Below are positions 47,889 to 58,737 of a stretch of DNA of 64,000 nucleotides, piece by piece; positions within the stretch are counted from its first letter, which is position 1; every line of letters begins with the position of its first letter. Below the pieces are notes generated by a model. That model ran no database searches. It was not told the DNA's origin and worked only from the letters and a program-made list of their open reading frames with translations. A program made the translations under genes and the position numbers. The DNA comes from Sisyra terminalis (Eukaryota; Arthropoda; Insecta; Neuroptera; Sisyridae), in contig OY292276.1 in assembly GCA_958496175.1 (NCBI GenBank), forward strand, positions 49,923,080 to 49,987,079, written 5' to 3'.

Positions 47889-49010
47889 AGCCAATACTTT
47901 ATTTAATGTAATACGTTTGATCTATCAATTAGATTTATTCGTTTATTCAATATAGTAATTAGGTTCTCGGAAAAAAATAAATAAAGCAAAAATTCATAAA
48001 ATGATATATCTACTAAATTTTCGTACAATTGTTATCCAATTGAATCATATTCCACAATTGTTTTGTGATTAACTTTGTACTATGTAAATATTTGTATTGA
48101 TATACATCTACAAATTTTCGTTATTATTACAAAAATAGACCAAATTGCCCATAAATTTTTGCTTGCAATACCGCTGACAGTTCTAAAACTAATCCGAACG
48201 CGTATGAGATGTGATAATGATATTTGCATAATTGCACGATGTTCACGATGATTAATTGCGTACAGCTGATACAATTCTTATAACTTATCATTCATCAAAT
48301 TTATTGAACTTGTCAAAACTTACAACTTATCGTACCTACTTTGTATCATTGTTATCAAATAATATAAAATCTTCCTTATATTGATATTAATTGTGCCACA
48401 AGATTAACTAATTAATTAACTCCTCAACCAACCATTTCGAGCTGTAAGGTGAGTGCATCCTAAAATATCATCATTTTTTTTTTTGCTCCCAGGATTATTT
48501 TCGGTGTAATTATTTTAAAGTACAACAATAAAACTTAATTAATTAATACAAATTTAGTGGTAAGGTAACTTTTATAAAGACTTTGGTCAACTTTGGTCAT
48601 TTTAAGTACTTGATGCCTTAATCAATGACATCAATGAAAATAAGACAATTTTAACGAAACTTCATTAAACGTAGATATAAAATGATCTTTTTAAAAATTA
48701 CATCTATTGAAGATTCAATTCTCGCTATAATCATATACCATTCTGATGATTCTTTAGTTCAATTTATTTTTATGCTTAATGATGATTATATTTAAGAGAA
48801 TTATATTTAAAACCCGACAATATGAGGTATGGAGCAAAAGTTCAAGTTAAAAATACTTATAAGTACATATGTATTTTATCAACCTAGTGGATACCATATT
48901 CAAATAGTTAAGAACAAAGTTATTCCAATTGGTTCCAATTAGTTATTAATTAGATTACAATAAATAATATATTGAAAAGAAAAAAAAGCTCCAAATTATT
49001 TCTAAATAAA
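47889..49010. repeat. U1-associated sub-repeat C (unit 1)
   Basis: It is closer to A than to B over the CCGAACGCGTATGAGATGTG block and the TTGCTC..AGGATT region, with about 130 bp of extra AT-rich sequence near its 5' end (47980-48110). It leads directly into the second U1 gene. The duplicate is 51356-52476. Confidence 0.85.
48310..48550 (+). pseudogene. Decayed two-exon small-protein gene, sub-repeat C copy
   Basis: The start codon is TTG rather than ATG (LSKLTTYRTYF). The frame is broken downstream, and the VPQD motif runs into TAA. The intron-like segment 48449-48492 again is 44 nt with donor AAG|GTGAGT and acceptor CTCCCAG. The following GATTAT and TTATTTTAAAGTACAACAA match copy A. Clearly non-coding now. 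Confidence 0.3.
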
Positions 49011-49267
49011 TTTTACTGAACCAATTTGATATAAGTTTTATGCTCGTTAGGGTCCTATATAATTGTCCTTTATTAATTTGTCCTTTTTATTGGAATTTTG
49101 TATTTTCCTGAAAGTACAAATGCAGTTTAATTTACCTTATTCAAATTCAAAGAAAATATGAATTTAAAGAATGTTTACTTGGATATTTTGTTGTCGTTGG
49201 GTCATGTTTCTATGGTTATATAAATTTATATATTATCCTGTCAAAATATATTGTAGAAAAATATAAA

Positions 49268-49307
49268 AACTTTCGTAGGTAGGGTGAGTTATATTCATTA
49301 TATAAGG
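49268..49307 (+). promoter_or_regulatory. U1 snRNA promoter, copy 2
   Basis: Identical to the promoter of copy 1: the PSEA-position block at -61 to -42 and TTATATAAGG at -31 to -22 relative to 49329. Confidence 0.6.
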
Positions 49308-49328
49308 GAAAAAAACCCTGACAAAATC

Positions 49329-49491
49329 ATACTTACCTGGCGTAGGGGTTACCGTGATCACCAAGGCGGTTCCCCCAGGGCGAGGCTCTTCCATTGCACT
49401 ACGGTTGAGTTGACCCTTGCGATTATCCCTAATGTGGATAACTCGGGCGCGTAATTTTTGATAGTAGGGATCTGCGTACGCGCTATCCCTG
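49329..49491 (+). ncRNA. U1: U1 spliceosomal snRNA, copy 2
   Basis: Identical in sequence to copy 1 over all 163 nt, including the 5' splice-site pairing segment, the ATTGCACTAC loop, the Sm site AATTTTTGA and the terminal stem-loop. Its promoter, 3' flank and several kilobases on each side are also identical, so it presumably produces the same U1 RNA. Confidence 0.97.
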
Positions 49492-49544
49492 GTAAAATAA
49501 TTCAAACATAATCAATTCCTTAAAATTTGTATATTTATATTATA

Positions 49545-49682
49545 GATATATCAGGATATGGTAGTCCAAACAAATTAGCAGAGTTTGTTTTAACACTTCT
49601 AATTTGTTTGAACTACCACATTCTGATTTATCCTTTAAATTATACTTCGATTTACACCTGAAAGAATGGAAATACATTTTAT
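49545..49682. repeat. Palindromic hairpin unit, copy in unit 2
   Basis: Exact duplicate, by unit duplication, of the hairpin at 46078-46215. Confidence 0.8.
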
Positions 49683-50319
49683 TAGAATACAACCTTTCTT
49701 TTGGTACAATTGTTACCCAACCAAATCATTGAACAATTATTAAAGTCAATATTTGATAAAAGAATGACATTAAATTCACATTATTTTTTTCTCTATTTAT
49801 AAATTAACATTTTTGACACCCCATGGTGCTACGAACTGGTTACAATAGAGAAGTGGCCATGAAATCTTCTCTCAGACTTTAACTTTTAAAGGGGATGTTG
49901 CAAGATAAAATAAACGCATATCTTAATTTTAAATTTTGGATTATTTATTTAGTCAAAGGTAAATATATTTTTGTTACCAGTTTATCAATATTGAAATTCC
50001 CCAACTTCTATATCTTGAATTCTTTTGGAGAAATTATAGTGTAAGTATACTCTATCGAGAACGGAAAACAGACTAAAAGTTTGCAAAAAAAGGAAGAAAC
50101 TTTACGAGAAGTACAGTCTTAGAAGTTAAAAGAACCAAAGCATATTACCAAAAAAAAGGAATTTTATCAAAGAAACTTCAAATTTTATAGGATAGGCAAT
50201 AGAGCCGGGTGAAAACACCTTCCCGACATTTACATTTATTTTAAGGCTGGAAATCGCTACGGTTTCTGAATTGCAAACTCCTGTACAAAATGCACTCTGA
50301 AGCCTGAAAATATAGACTG

Positions 50320-51267
50320 TAACCAATATTTTATTTAATGCATTATGTTTGATCTTTCATTTAAGTTAATTTAATATAATTTGGTTTTCGGAAAAAAAAA
50401 TTATTGAAAACCAAAACGTGATATATCTACAACTTTTTGTTATTATTAAAAAAATTAAACAAATTGGTAATAAATTTTGGCATACAGTCCCACCGACGGT
50501 TCCTAAATCATTCCGAACGCGTATGAAACGCCATAATGATATTTGCATAATTTCACGTTGATTAATTGCATACAGCTGATACAGTTCACGTAACTTATCT
50601 TCATCAAATTTATTAGAAATGCCAAAACTTAAAACTTATCAAACTCATTTTTAGTATCATTGCTGTCAAATAATATAAAAGTTTCCTTAAATTGATATTA
50701 AATGTGCCACAAGATATTAACTTTGCCATCAATCATTTGGAGCTGTGAGGTAAGTGCATCCTAAAATGTCATAATTTTTTTTTTGGCTTCCAGGATAATG
50801 TTGATGTAGTTATTTTAAAGTAATACCAGTAAAACTTAAAAATGTTTACCAATTTAAGTAGTAACGATAACTATTTTAAAGACTTTGGTTAATCTAGGCA
50901 CTCAATGTCTAATCAATGGCAACTATGAAAACCATGCAATATTAACAAAACTTCTGTAAAAGTTAATAAAAAGATGATCTTTTAAAAATAACATGAATTA
51001 AAGATTTCCTTCGTGTTAAAATCACATACCATTTTGATGATTAAGTATTTTTTTTTTGTTTAAGGAAAATACAGAAAATTATATTTAAAACCCTACAATG
51101 GAAGATATAGAGCAAAAATTAAAAAAAAAATATTTGTATGTTCTTTGTAAATCTCATAGGTTCTATATACAAATAGTTAAGAGTAAAGTTATTGCAATTG
51201 GTTCCAAATAGTTATAAGTAAAGAACAATAAATAACATACTGAAAATAAAAAAGCTCCAAATTATAG
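50320..51267. repeat. U1-associated sub-repeat B' (unit 2)
   Basis: Identical to B (46853-47800), including the 44-nt intron-like segment (50750-50793). Confidence 0.85.
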
Positions 51268-51355
51268 ATGTAAGAAACCGGGAGCAAAATATATATGTAT
51301 GAAGGCGGATGCTATTTTTTTATTATTATTCTAAAATAAGCTGAATATCGACTCT

Positions 51356-52476
51356 AGCCAATACTTTATTTAATGTAATACGTTTGATCTATCAATTAGA
51401 TTTATTCGTTTATTCAATATAGTAATTAGGTTCTCGGAAAAAAATAAATAAAGCAAAAATTCATAAAATGATATATCTACTAAATTTTCGTACAATTGTT
51501 ATCCAATTGAATCATATTCCACAATTGTTTTGTGATTAACTTTGTACTATGTAAATATTTGTATTGATATACATCTACAAATTTTCGTTATTATTACAAA
51601 AATAGACCAAATTGCCCATAAATTTTTGCTTGCAATACCGCTGACAGTTCTAAAACTAATCCGAACGCGTATGAGATGTGATAATGATATTTGCATAATT
51701 GCACGATGTTCACGATGATTAATTGCGTACAGCTGATACAATTCTTATAACTTATCATTCATCAAATTTATTGAACTTGTCAAAACTTACAACTTATCGT
51801 ACCTACTTTGTATCATTGTTATCAAATAATATAAAATCTTCCTTATATTGATATTAATTGTGCCACAAGATTAACTAATTAATTAACTCCTCAACCAACC
51901 ATTTCGAGCTGTAAGGTGAGTGCATCCTAAAATATCATCATTTTTTTTTTGCTCCCAGGATTATTTTCGGTGTAATTATTTTAAAGTACAACAATAAAAC
52001 TTAATTAATTAATACAAATTTAGTGGTAAGGTAACTTTTATAAAGACTTTGGTCAACTTTGGTCATTTTAAGTACTTGATGCCTTAATCAATGACATCAA
52101 TGAAAATAAGACAATTTTAACGAAACTTCATTAAACGTAGATATAAAATGATCTTTTTAAAAATTACATCTATTGAAGATTCAATTCTCGCTATAATCAT
52201 ATACCATTCTGATGATTCTTTAGTTCAATTTATTTTTATGCTTAATGATGATTATATTTAAGAGAATTATATTTAAAACCCGACAATATGAGGTATGGAG
52301 CAAAAGTTCAAGTTAAAAATACTTATAAGTACATATGTATTTTATCAACCTAGTGGATACCATATTCAAATAGTTAAGAACAAAGTTATTCCAATTGGTT
52401 CCAATTAGTTATTAATTAGATTACAATAAATAATATATTGAAAAGAAAAAAAAGCTCCAAATTATTTCTAAATAAA
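51356..52476. repeat. U1-associated sub-repeat C' (unit 2)
   Basis: Identical to C apart from one T fewer in the polypyrimidine tract, which shortens the intron-like segment to 43 nt (51916-51958). Confidence 0.85.
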
Positions 52477-52733
52477 TTTTACTGAACCAATTTGATATAA
52501 GTTTTATGCTCGTTAGGGTCCTATATTAATGTTCTTTATTAATTTGTCCTTTTTATTGGAATTTTGTGTTTTTCTGAAAGTACAAATGCAGTTTAATTTA
52601 CCTTATTCAAATTCAAAGAAAATGGGAATCTAAAAAATGTTTACTTGGATATTTTGTTGTCGTTGGGTCATGTTTCCATGGTAATATAAATTTATATATT
52701 ATCCTGTCAAAATATATTGTAGAAAAATATAAA

Positions 52734-52773
52734 AACTTTCGTAGGTAGGGTGAGTTATATTCATTATATAAGG
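52734..52773 (+). promoter_or_regulatory. U1 snRNA promoter, copy 3
   Basis: The PSEA-position block and TTATATAAGG are unchanged relative to copies 1 and 2. Upstream DNA (52523-52690) carries about ten substitutions, so the promoter core is conserved above its background. One change (A to C at -3, 52792) lies just before the start. Confidence 0.6.
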
Positions 52774-52794
52774 GAAAAAAACCCTGACAAACTC

Positions 52795-52957
52795 ATACTT
52801 ACCTGGCGTAGGGGTTACCGTGATCACCAAGGCGGTTCCCCCAGGGCGAGGCTCTTCCATTGCACTAAGGTTGAGTTGACCCTTGCGATTATCCCTAATG
52901 TGGATAACTCGGGCGCGTAATTTTTGATAGTAGGGATCTGCGTACGCGCTATCCCTG
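52795..52957 (+). ncRNA. U1: U1 spliceosomal snRNA, copy 3 (loop variant)
   Basis: A 163-nt gene matching copies 1 and 2 except C to A at position 74 (52868), the last base of the stem-loop II loop (ATTGCACTAC becomes ATTGCACTAA). The core U1A/SNF-recognised ATTGCAC is intact, as are the 5' end, U1-70K loop, Sm site and terminal stem. The promoter core is kept, so it is probably expressed, and the variant could mark its transcripts. The diverged 3' flank makes it the oldest-separated member of the array. Confidence 0.95.
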
Positions 52958-53645
52958 GTAAAATAATTCAAACATAATATAAACCTTTAAAATATTACTT
53001 AATTATAAATTTTCCCCTAGGACATTTGTAGTCCAACGAAACCGTATACATTTGAAAAAATCACAGATTGCTTTAAGATTCGAAATCAATTTGGATATAT
53101 AGGGGAAAAGGATAACTATATGACATATTTTTTTCCTTTTAATGAATTTAATATCTTTTACACCCCATGGTCTAAAAGGTCAAGTTTGATTAGAGTGGTG
53201 GTGGCTATGAAATCTTCTTTCGAACTTAATCTTTTAAAAGGAATCCAAGGTGAAAATACCATAAATTTTAATGTGAAATTTTGGGTCATTTATATAGTGA
53301 AAGGTAAATATATTTTTTTCATCGGTGTTTATCAATATTGAGGATCGAAATTCTCCATCTTGATTTCTTGCTGAAATATAAACGATTACTATTTTATAGT
53401 GTTTAAAATATCAACAACGGAAAACCGACTCAAAGTCTGCAAAAATAGATGGAAGAAACTATTCAAGAAATACAGCTTTAGAAGTTAAAAGATTAAAGGC
53501 TCCTTACCAAAGCAATTTTACTTTTATTACAAAAGGGTCCTGGCATGGATAAAATCCCGACATTTACTCTTGGTAATATGCTAGAAGTCGCAATTGTTTT
53601 TGAATTGAAAACTCCTGCTATACAAATCAATTTTGAAGCTAATCT
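52958..53645. repeat. Diverged U1 3' flank, copy 3
   Basis: It aligns with 46025-46850 in blocks (TTACACCCCATGG versus TGACACCCCATGG, GGCTATGAAATCTTCTTTC, CAACGGAAAACCGACTC, TTTAGAAGTTAAAAGA), with indels and many substitutions. It lacks the palindromic hairpin. Homology ends near 53645. Confidence 0.8.
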
Positions 53646-53960
53646 GAACTTGTGGCATCCAGATTTTGGAAACGGTCAGTGAAGTCCATGAACGAAGTCC
53701 AGATGAACCATGAAATTCGTTGCATAATTTGTTCAAAACCAGGATATCTATAAGGACTAACAGATTGACCGTTACCAGGGAAGAAATCGCCAGTTATAGT
53801 AAAATATGTTAAAACAGATTCGGCTATCCGAATTATAATAATCATTCCTTACTTAAATTTGAAGATGTTGTTGAACTAGGCATCCTGGATGTATATTCCA
53901 TATACAGGTGAAGTTTGCAAAATTAAAATTTTTTGTTTACTTGGATTAACCCTTTCCTTT
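53646..53960. other. No gene recognised
   Basis: A 68-codon minus-strand frame (53639-53845), containing GDFFPGNGQSVSPYRYPGFE, has protein-like composition, but I cannot assign it to a family and see no splice context. Confidence 0.3.
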
Positions 53961-53974
53961 TAACGATTTAACAT

Positions 53975-54240
53975 AAAGGTTCCTTTTTTATGTTCCATAT
54001 ATCTTGTTCCGAAAGATCTACCAATTTAGCCAGTGTAGAATTTGTCACATGAACCACATTCAATTTTATATATTCGATTATATTTTCCATTGTAATTTAA
54101 TTTTTCTCTATTGGTTTAAGAACTTTCAATATGTCGTTATTTGTCGAAATTGCAATGTTACTATTATTTTTCTTTAGGAAGTTGACGATTGGAGTACCAA
54201 ATATATTATTGAAATTTGATTTTATATATTTCTTCTATAT
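53975..54240 (-). pseudogene. Penelope-like element GIY-YIG fragment, minus strand
   Basis: Read on the minus strand, ATGGAAAATATAATCG (54090 downward) and about 100 following bases match the + copy at 54640-54760 with a one-base frameshift. GIY and YTG motif remnants fall in alternate frames, and the Tyr-x-Gly segment is followed by a stop. Upstream on the same strand is further coding-like sequence (NDILKVLKPIEKN). It is oriented head-to-head with the + copy. Confidence 0.7.
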
Positions 54241-54540
54241 AGTGGCGAACAAAGGCTAAAACGGGCTCCAGGCAACATTGTAATTTCAAGCCTATCACAC
54301 TTGTCGACCTCATCAATCAACAATCTGGTATAATTTGGATACATTTCAGCAATAATTATAAATATCACATATTTAATTTGAATAAAAATTAACAACCTAA
54401 TTTTCGGACCCCAAAAATTTCGAGCCCTAGGATCGTGCCTAGGTTGCCTAGATCTTTAGTCCTAATACCTAATAGGCCTTAGTCAGCCCATACTTCTATA
54501 ATATTATAAAAGAATATATTTCGAAAAAATTTCGATCACC
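54241..54540. other. Possible hAT-like remnant between the two Penelope-like fragments
   Basis: AGTGGCGAACAAAGGCTAAA at the left and GGTTGCCTAGATCTTTAGTC near the right look like decayed inverted hAT-type ends with GGGCTCCAGGC subterminal sequence. Pairing is poor and no target duplication was found. Confidence 0.35.
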
Positions 54541-54609
54541 AATTTATGGAAAAATATTTTTTTTTCGAGAAATAACATCAAGAAATAACATCTGAAGATT
54601 CTTTAACCA

Positions 54610-54861
54610 TTGAAAAATAATCAAACTCCAATGGAAAATATAATCGGAATATATAAAATTAAATGTGGTTCATATAAAAAATTCTACCTTGGCCAAACTG
54701 GTAAATCTTTTGGAACTAAATATATGGAACATAAATCCAGAAAACATAGTTCAACAACATCTGAAAATTTTGCGAAAGATCTTTATGACGAAAATCATAA
54801 ATGCATAAATTTCAAAACAACTTTAAGTCGCTACATATTTGCAAGAAAGGATCACATATGA
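54610..54861 (+). pseudogene. Penelope-like element GIY-YIG endonuclease fragment
   Basis: An 83-codon open frame whose first half is a GIY-YIG nuclease domain: GIYKIKCGS carries the GIY, FYLGQTGKSFGTKYMEHKS carries the Y-[IL]-G, the GQTG turn and the EH. In Penelope-like retroelements this domain follows the reverse transcriptase and nicks DNA for target-primed synthesis. The Arg usually found after the YIG (in a GRSF-R-like segment) is Lys/Thr here. The reverse transcriptase upstream is absent. Coding-like sequence continues past the stop in another frame (NNLEEYEIYKAP). Inactive fragment. Confidence 0.88.
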
Positions 54862-55110
54862 ACAATCTAGAAGAATATGAAATATATAAAGCTCCCAAAT
54901 TGGATCTAACTAATATTTTTTACAACAAATTATTTAAAACCAATACCTTATATGAAATTTATTAACAATTGTCACAATAAACATTACCTGATGACAACAG
55001 CCAAAGATTATTGAAACGCGATGTATTATGTAAAGAAATTAAGACATTGATTAATACGACATTTATAATTATACATTACTTTATTAATTGTGACTCGGAA
55101 CTAATAAATA
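54862..55110 (+). mobile_element. Penelope-like 3' terminal region with hammerhead-like core
   Basis: About 130 bp after the nuclease frame comes CTGATGA (54988-54994), an 18-nt segment able to form a weak helix, then GAAAC (55013-55017). This is the core order of a hammerhead ribozyme, as known from Penelope-like terminal repeats. Downstream TTGTGACTCGGAACTAATAA (about 55088) matches the outer end of the inverted pair at 16390, confirming one family. The helix here is mismatched, so self-cleavage is unlikely. Confidence 0.6.
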
Positions 55111-57332
55111 CAATATTAATCAATGAATAATCTTATCCATTTTGAAAAAAATAGTTTCATTTTTAAATTTCTTATTTAAACTATAGAAATTTGTTGGATT
55201 TATTTCCATTTGACATAAACCAAGCAGTATTTAGCGCATGTTTATTTTCATTGCTTAACATTGACTTGTCTATCCATAATTTTTTCATTTGTAAATTGAT
55301 ACAAATGAATCATTTCGTGTACTGATTTCCACTACTTTGATACAATTAATTAATGCCAATCACATGGATATGGCTTCCAATAACTTATTGCATATTTACA
55401 TCAGTTCGCCGAAAAAAAAAATCAACTGCAAGGACAAATCGAAGTTAAACATCTTACAAATATACAATGGTAAATTATAAAAAAAATATAAATTCACCAA
55501 AAAATGCACCCACATTTAAAGTTTGATATTATATTAGACTTTCCTATTATTTCATATCTATAATTAGCTTAAAATGCTTATAATTGTTATTTAGTCAGGT
55601 CAAAACTCTGAACGATTGAAAAAATCCTGGAATTTAATAAAAACGTGGGTAACTTTCCGAGGACTTTTAATAATTCGTTGAAATCGATTTTTTTGGACCG
55701 CTGGCATTTTTGCATATTCAATTGGTACTACTAATTATTAGTTTTGCTTTGTAATTCTATGAAAGATATCGTTCAAAGTAGATTGGTTGGGCTTGATTTT
55801 GATACATTTTTTTTTCAAATCGATAACAAAGTTTTCATTAATTTTTTTCTTGGTCCACTTTATCATGATTAATTAAAGCCTAAAACGTTTAGCTTAAAAT
55901 AATAGCACTTATAAGCCGAGAAATCAATTTTGCTTAATGATAGGATCAAAGGCAATTAAAACTTCTGATTTATTCGTGATCGTAGATCAATCATTTTTAT
56001 ATGGATTTTATGGCCATCTCTCAGAATTGATTGAAGGTAAAATATTGTTGATATACTCAAACTATTTCTATATAAGATCGAATTTATGACGTCACGCCAA
56101 GACGGCCCTGGTGCACTTACCTACATTATAGAAAGTGTAAAAAAAACTTTGCGTTATGTGGATGGTGCAAAAATACAACTCAATCTTAAAAAGCCAGAAC
56201 CTCACGATGAAAATTGGAAAAATCTCCCATTTCCCTTCTATTTTTCCGGTAACATTGAGATAAATTGAAATTTTTCAAGAACGAATTTCTTTTTCGTCTT
56301 TGTACCAAACGCTATTGTTGTCTGATGAAATGTAAAATCGATTTTTTGTCGCAGGTGTTGGATGTGTTGGTTTAGTCTACAGATATATTCGATGTGTTAA
56401 ACGACAAATATCTGATAATTCAAGCGGAGACATAACATTACAGGCTGAGTCATACCGACTATTTGTAAAATTTAGCCTTATTTATAAATAAACTTGGGTG
56501 AAAATTTATGAGAACAAAACTTTCAATAACGTTGCTCACATTTCGCGAAAATATTAATATATTTTTATTACAATCATTAACAACAACTAAGGAACAAATT
56601 ATCTTTAAAATAAAACCGTTTTTAATTGATCGATCATCTGATATTAAAAAAAAATTGGAGACTAAATGACTTCATTAATCATTTTTTGTCGATTCGAAAG
56701 GTAAATTGACCTAATATTAAATCATAATACAATATAAAATCAAACATCAATAAATATTATTTGCTTACTCAATAGTAGTTTTATGTATCTATTATTCTTT
56801 GTAATATTTATTGAGGCATTTGTAAATTTGGGTCATCAACTCAAACTTATATTTAAATCAAAAATAAATTTATTTCTGCAGAAGACTGATAGTAAATTGA
56901 GTTATCAATACATTTTTGGAAAGATGTATGCCGTTAAAGTTAAGTATCTCCCATAATTAATAATTCTATAGGTAAAAGTGTTTTAAAATGTTCTAAAATT
57001 CGGAATATAAGGGCAAATATGCACTATAGAACATAAGCAAAAGTCTTAACAAGAATTAGAATTGATAGAAATAAAAATATTAAATCCAACTTTCCATTTC
57101 AATATTAAATTTAAGTTTTGGTTTCGGTGGAAAAATTGTAATAACTAAATGTCTTTGAACTACGTATTGTTTTATCAAAGTTTGATTTTTTCCTCAAAAG
57201 ATGTTTAAAACATTACTTCACTTATCAATACATAATTTCGTAATCGGACAAGCAAAACTTGGCTATACATAAGGAATATCTTTGAAAATAGAAATATTAC
57301 CGTTTAGGATTTATTGTTAACGATTATTAAAA
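55111..57332. other. AT-rich DNA, nothing recognised
   Basis: No gene is recognised. A palindromic TGACGTCA lies near 56087, at the start of a 60-codon frame (56086-56268) with no family resemblance. Confidence 0.5.
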
Positions 57333-57340
57333 TCTTAAAC

Positions 57341-58310
57341 CAGAGGTGGCCAACCTTAACTGCAGATACTGTGGACCATTTTGAAAATGCAGCATAGCTC
57401 CGCGGGTCACATATAAAATTCAATATATCTTCATATTAGATTTAGATAAGAAGACAATTCAGGTTGTTTAAGATCGGTTTTTTTATTTAATACTTTTTAA
57501 TATTCAAATTTGCTACGTTTCATTACGTATCGTAACTTCATCAGCTTTCTTTTATAACAAAAATTATATTAATTAATTATATTAATTTAAAAAATAATAA
57601 TAAATATATAAAAACAATAAAAAATATAATTTTTGTGATTCAAGAAGCTTGATGAAGTTACGATACGTAACGAAATGTAGCTACTTTGAATATTAAAAAA
57701 ATATTAAATTAAAAAACCGATCTTAAACAACCTGAATTGTTTTCTTATTTAATAAAAGCTGAGATCTGAATTTGATCATCTATTAGATTTAGATATTCTA
57801 CTCATTTTTCATATATTGGTTTTCACCACTTTTACCATTATAAAAAAAATATTTTGTAAAATTATGATGTGAATCTCCTGGGCCGGAAAAGATGGTAAAA
57901 CTGGGCTTCTTGGGAGTTCCGGATTGGTCACCCCTGAGATATACGAACGTAATCACAAAAAATACATGACACCTTATAACTTATATGATAAAAATCTTAA
58001 TATATTTCGTGTTTTATTTATTTCCTTTAGTGTATTTGCCGAAGATAGGGGTGGCTAATCCAAATGATATTGTGAATCTCATTGGAAATCCATCGTAACT
58101 CCGCGGACCCCATAAATATTAATATGTCAAATTTTCCAAATTTGGCTTGTGGTAGATACATTGTAAACTTTATTAATATAATAGTTTTCACCACTGTGAT
58201 CATTATAAAATATGTACATATAAATTGTAAAAGTGTAAATAGTTCCGCGGGCCGGAAAAATAATCAAGGCTAGCCTTATGAGGCCCACGAGCCGCGGTTT
58301 CGCCACCCTG
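57341..58310. mobile_element. hAT element (970 bp) with perfect 8-bp target duplication
   Basis: Starts CAGAGGTGGCCAACC and ends GTTTCGCCACCCTG, the CAGNGGTGGCCAA type of hAT terminus. TCTTAAAC flanks it exactly on both sides (57333-57340, 58311-58318). Subterminal GGACC, CCGCGG and GGGCCGGAAAA motifs recur within. No transposase is readable. It contains a later insertion at 57449-57780. Confidence 0.92.
57449..57780. mobile_element. Penelope-like inverted pair with hammerhead-like cores, 15-bp target duplication
   Basis: Flanked by exact direct repeats TATTAGATTTAGATA (57434-57448, 57781-57795). Inside, two arms of about 120 bp are inverted (ACAATTCAGGTTGTTTAAGA on the left; its complement at 57721-57740 on the right). 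Each arm holds a hammerhead-like core. Minus strand 57512-57544: CTGATGA, helix, GAAAC. Plus strand 57649-57681: TTGATGA, a perfect 6-bp helix GTTACG/CGTAAC with a 3-nt loop, then GAAA. Variable-length target duplications fit a retroelement; no coding part remains. Confidence 0.7.
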
Positions 58311-58431
58311 TCTTAAACCTTTCCCCCTCATAATTTCTAAGCCCCTATATTTTACCAATGATTCCAATAATTTAACTTTATAATTGTTATTTTCTTAAAT
58401 TCGTTAATTTTTCGGAGACTAGTATCTTTAT

Positions 58432-58737
58432 TAGGGTGATTTTTTTTTTGGGACTATTTTTTTTTGCTCCCATGCCGAAATTTTGTTGGAAATACTTCAA
58501 AAAAAAATCCCTGAAAGTTTGAGCTCTTAATATTAATATTAAGTACTCGTTCACAGCGTGTGAATATTTTCCATTTAAAATACACGAAAACTTTGATTTC
58601 TTCTTTTTAAATTTTTATAGTTCAGCGGCATTTTATGGTATAGCCTCGCTCAAAATCGGGATTCTTTTACAATTGTATGCTCTACAAAAGTGCCTATTGC
58701 GGCAAAATCGTAATAGTCCCAAAAAAAAATTACCCTA
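58432..58737. mobile_element. hAT-like MITE (306 bp) with perfect 8-bp target duplication
   Basis: ATCTTTAT flanks both sides (58424-58431, 58738-58745). Ends TAGGGTGATTTTTTTTTTGG and its inverted counterpart CCAAAAAAAAATTACCCTA form the terminal inverted repeat. The interior CTCTTAATATTAATATTAAG motif also occurs in the fold-back element at 25597-28066, suggesting related families. Confidence 0.92.

Larger units (their letters stand above)
45544..49010. repeat. U1 array unit 1 (3467 bp)
   Basis: Order within the unit: U1 promoter and gene, 3' flank with a palindromic hairpin, sub-repeat B, sub-repeat C. Everything from 45544 on recurs at +3467 without any substitution I could find. The only difference is a poly-T of 11 (near 48474) against 10 in unit 2. 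Such identity in AT-rich non-coding DNA means very recent duplication, gene conversion or an assembly duplication. Confidence 0.95.
49011..52476. repeat. U1 array unit 2 (3466 bp)
   Basis: Same order as unit 1: U1, 3' flank with hairpin, B', C'. It differs by a single T in the poly-T near 51941. The downstream junction leads into the third U1 gene, where divergence starts near 52523. Confidence 0.95.

Noticed and set aside
53639..53845. Minus-strand 68-codon frame with protein-like composition (carboxylesterase-like at first sight)
   Set aside because: No conserved catalytic motif or splice context; the resemblance is only impressionistic.
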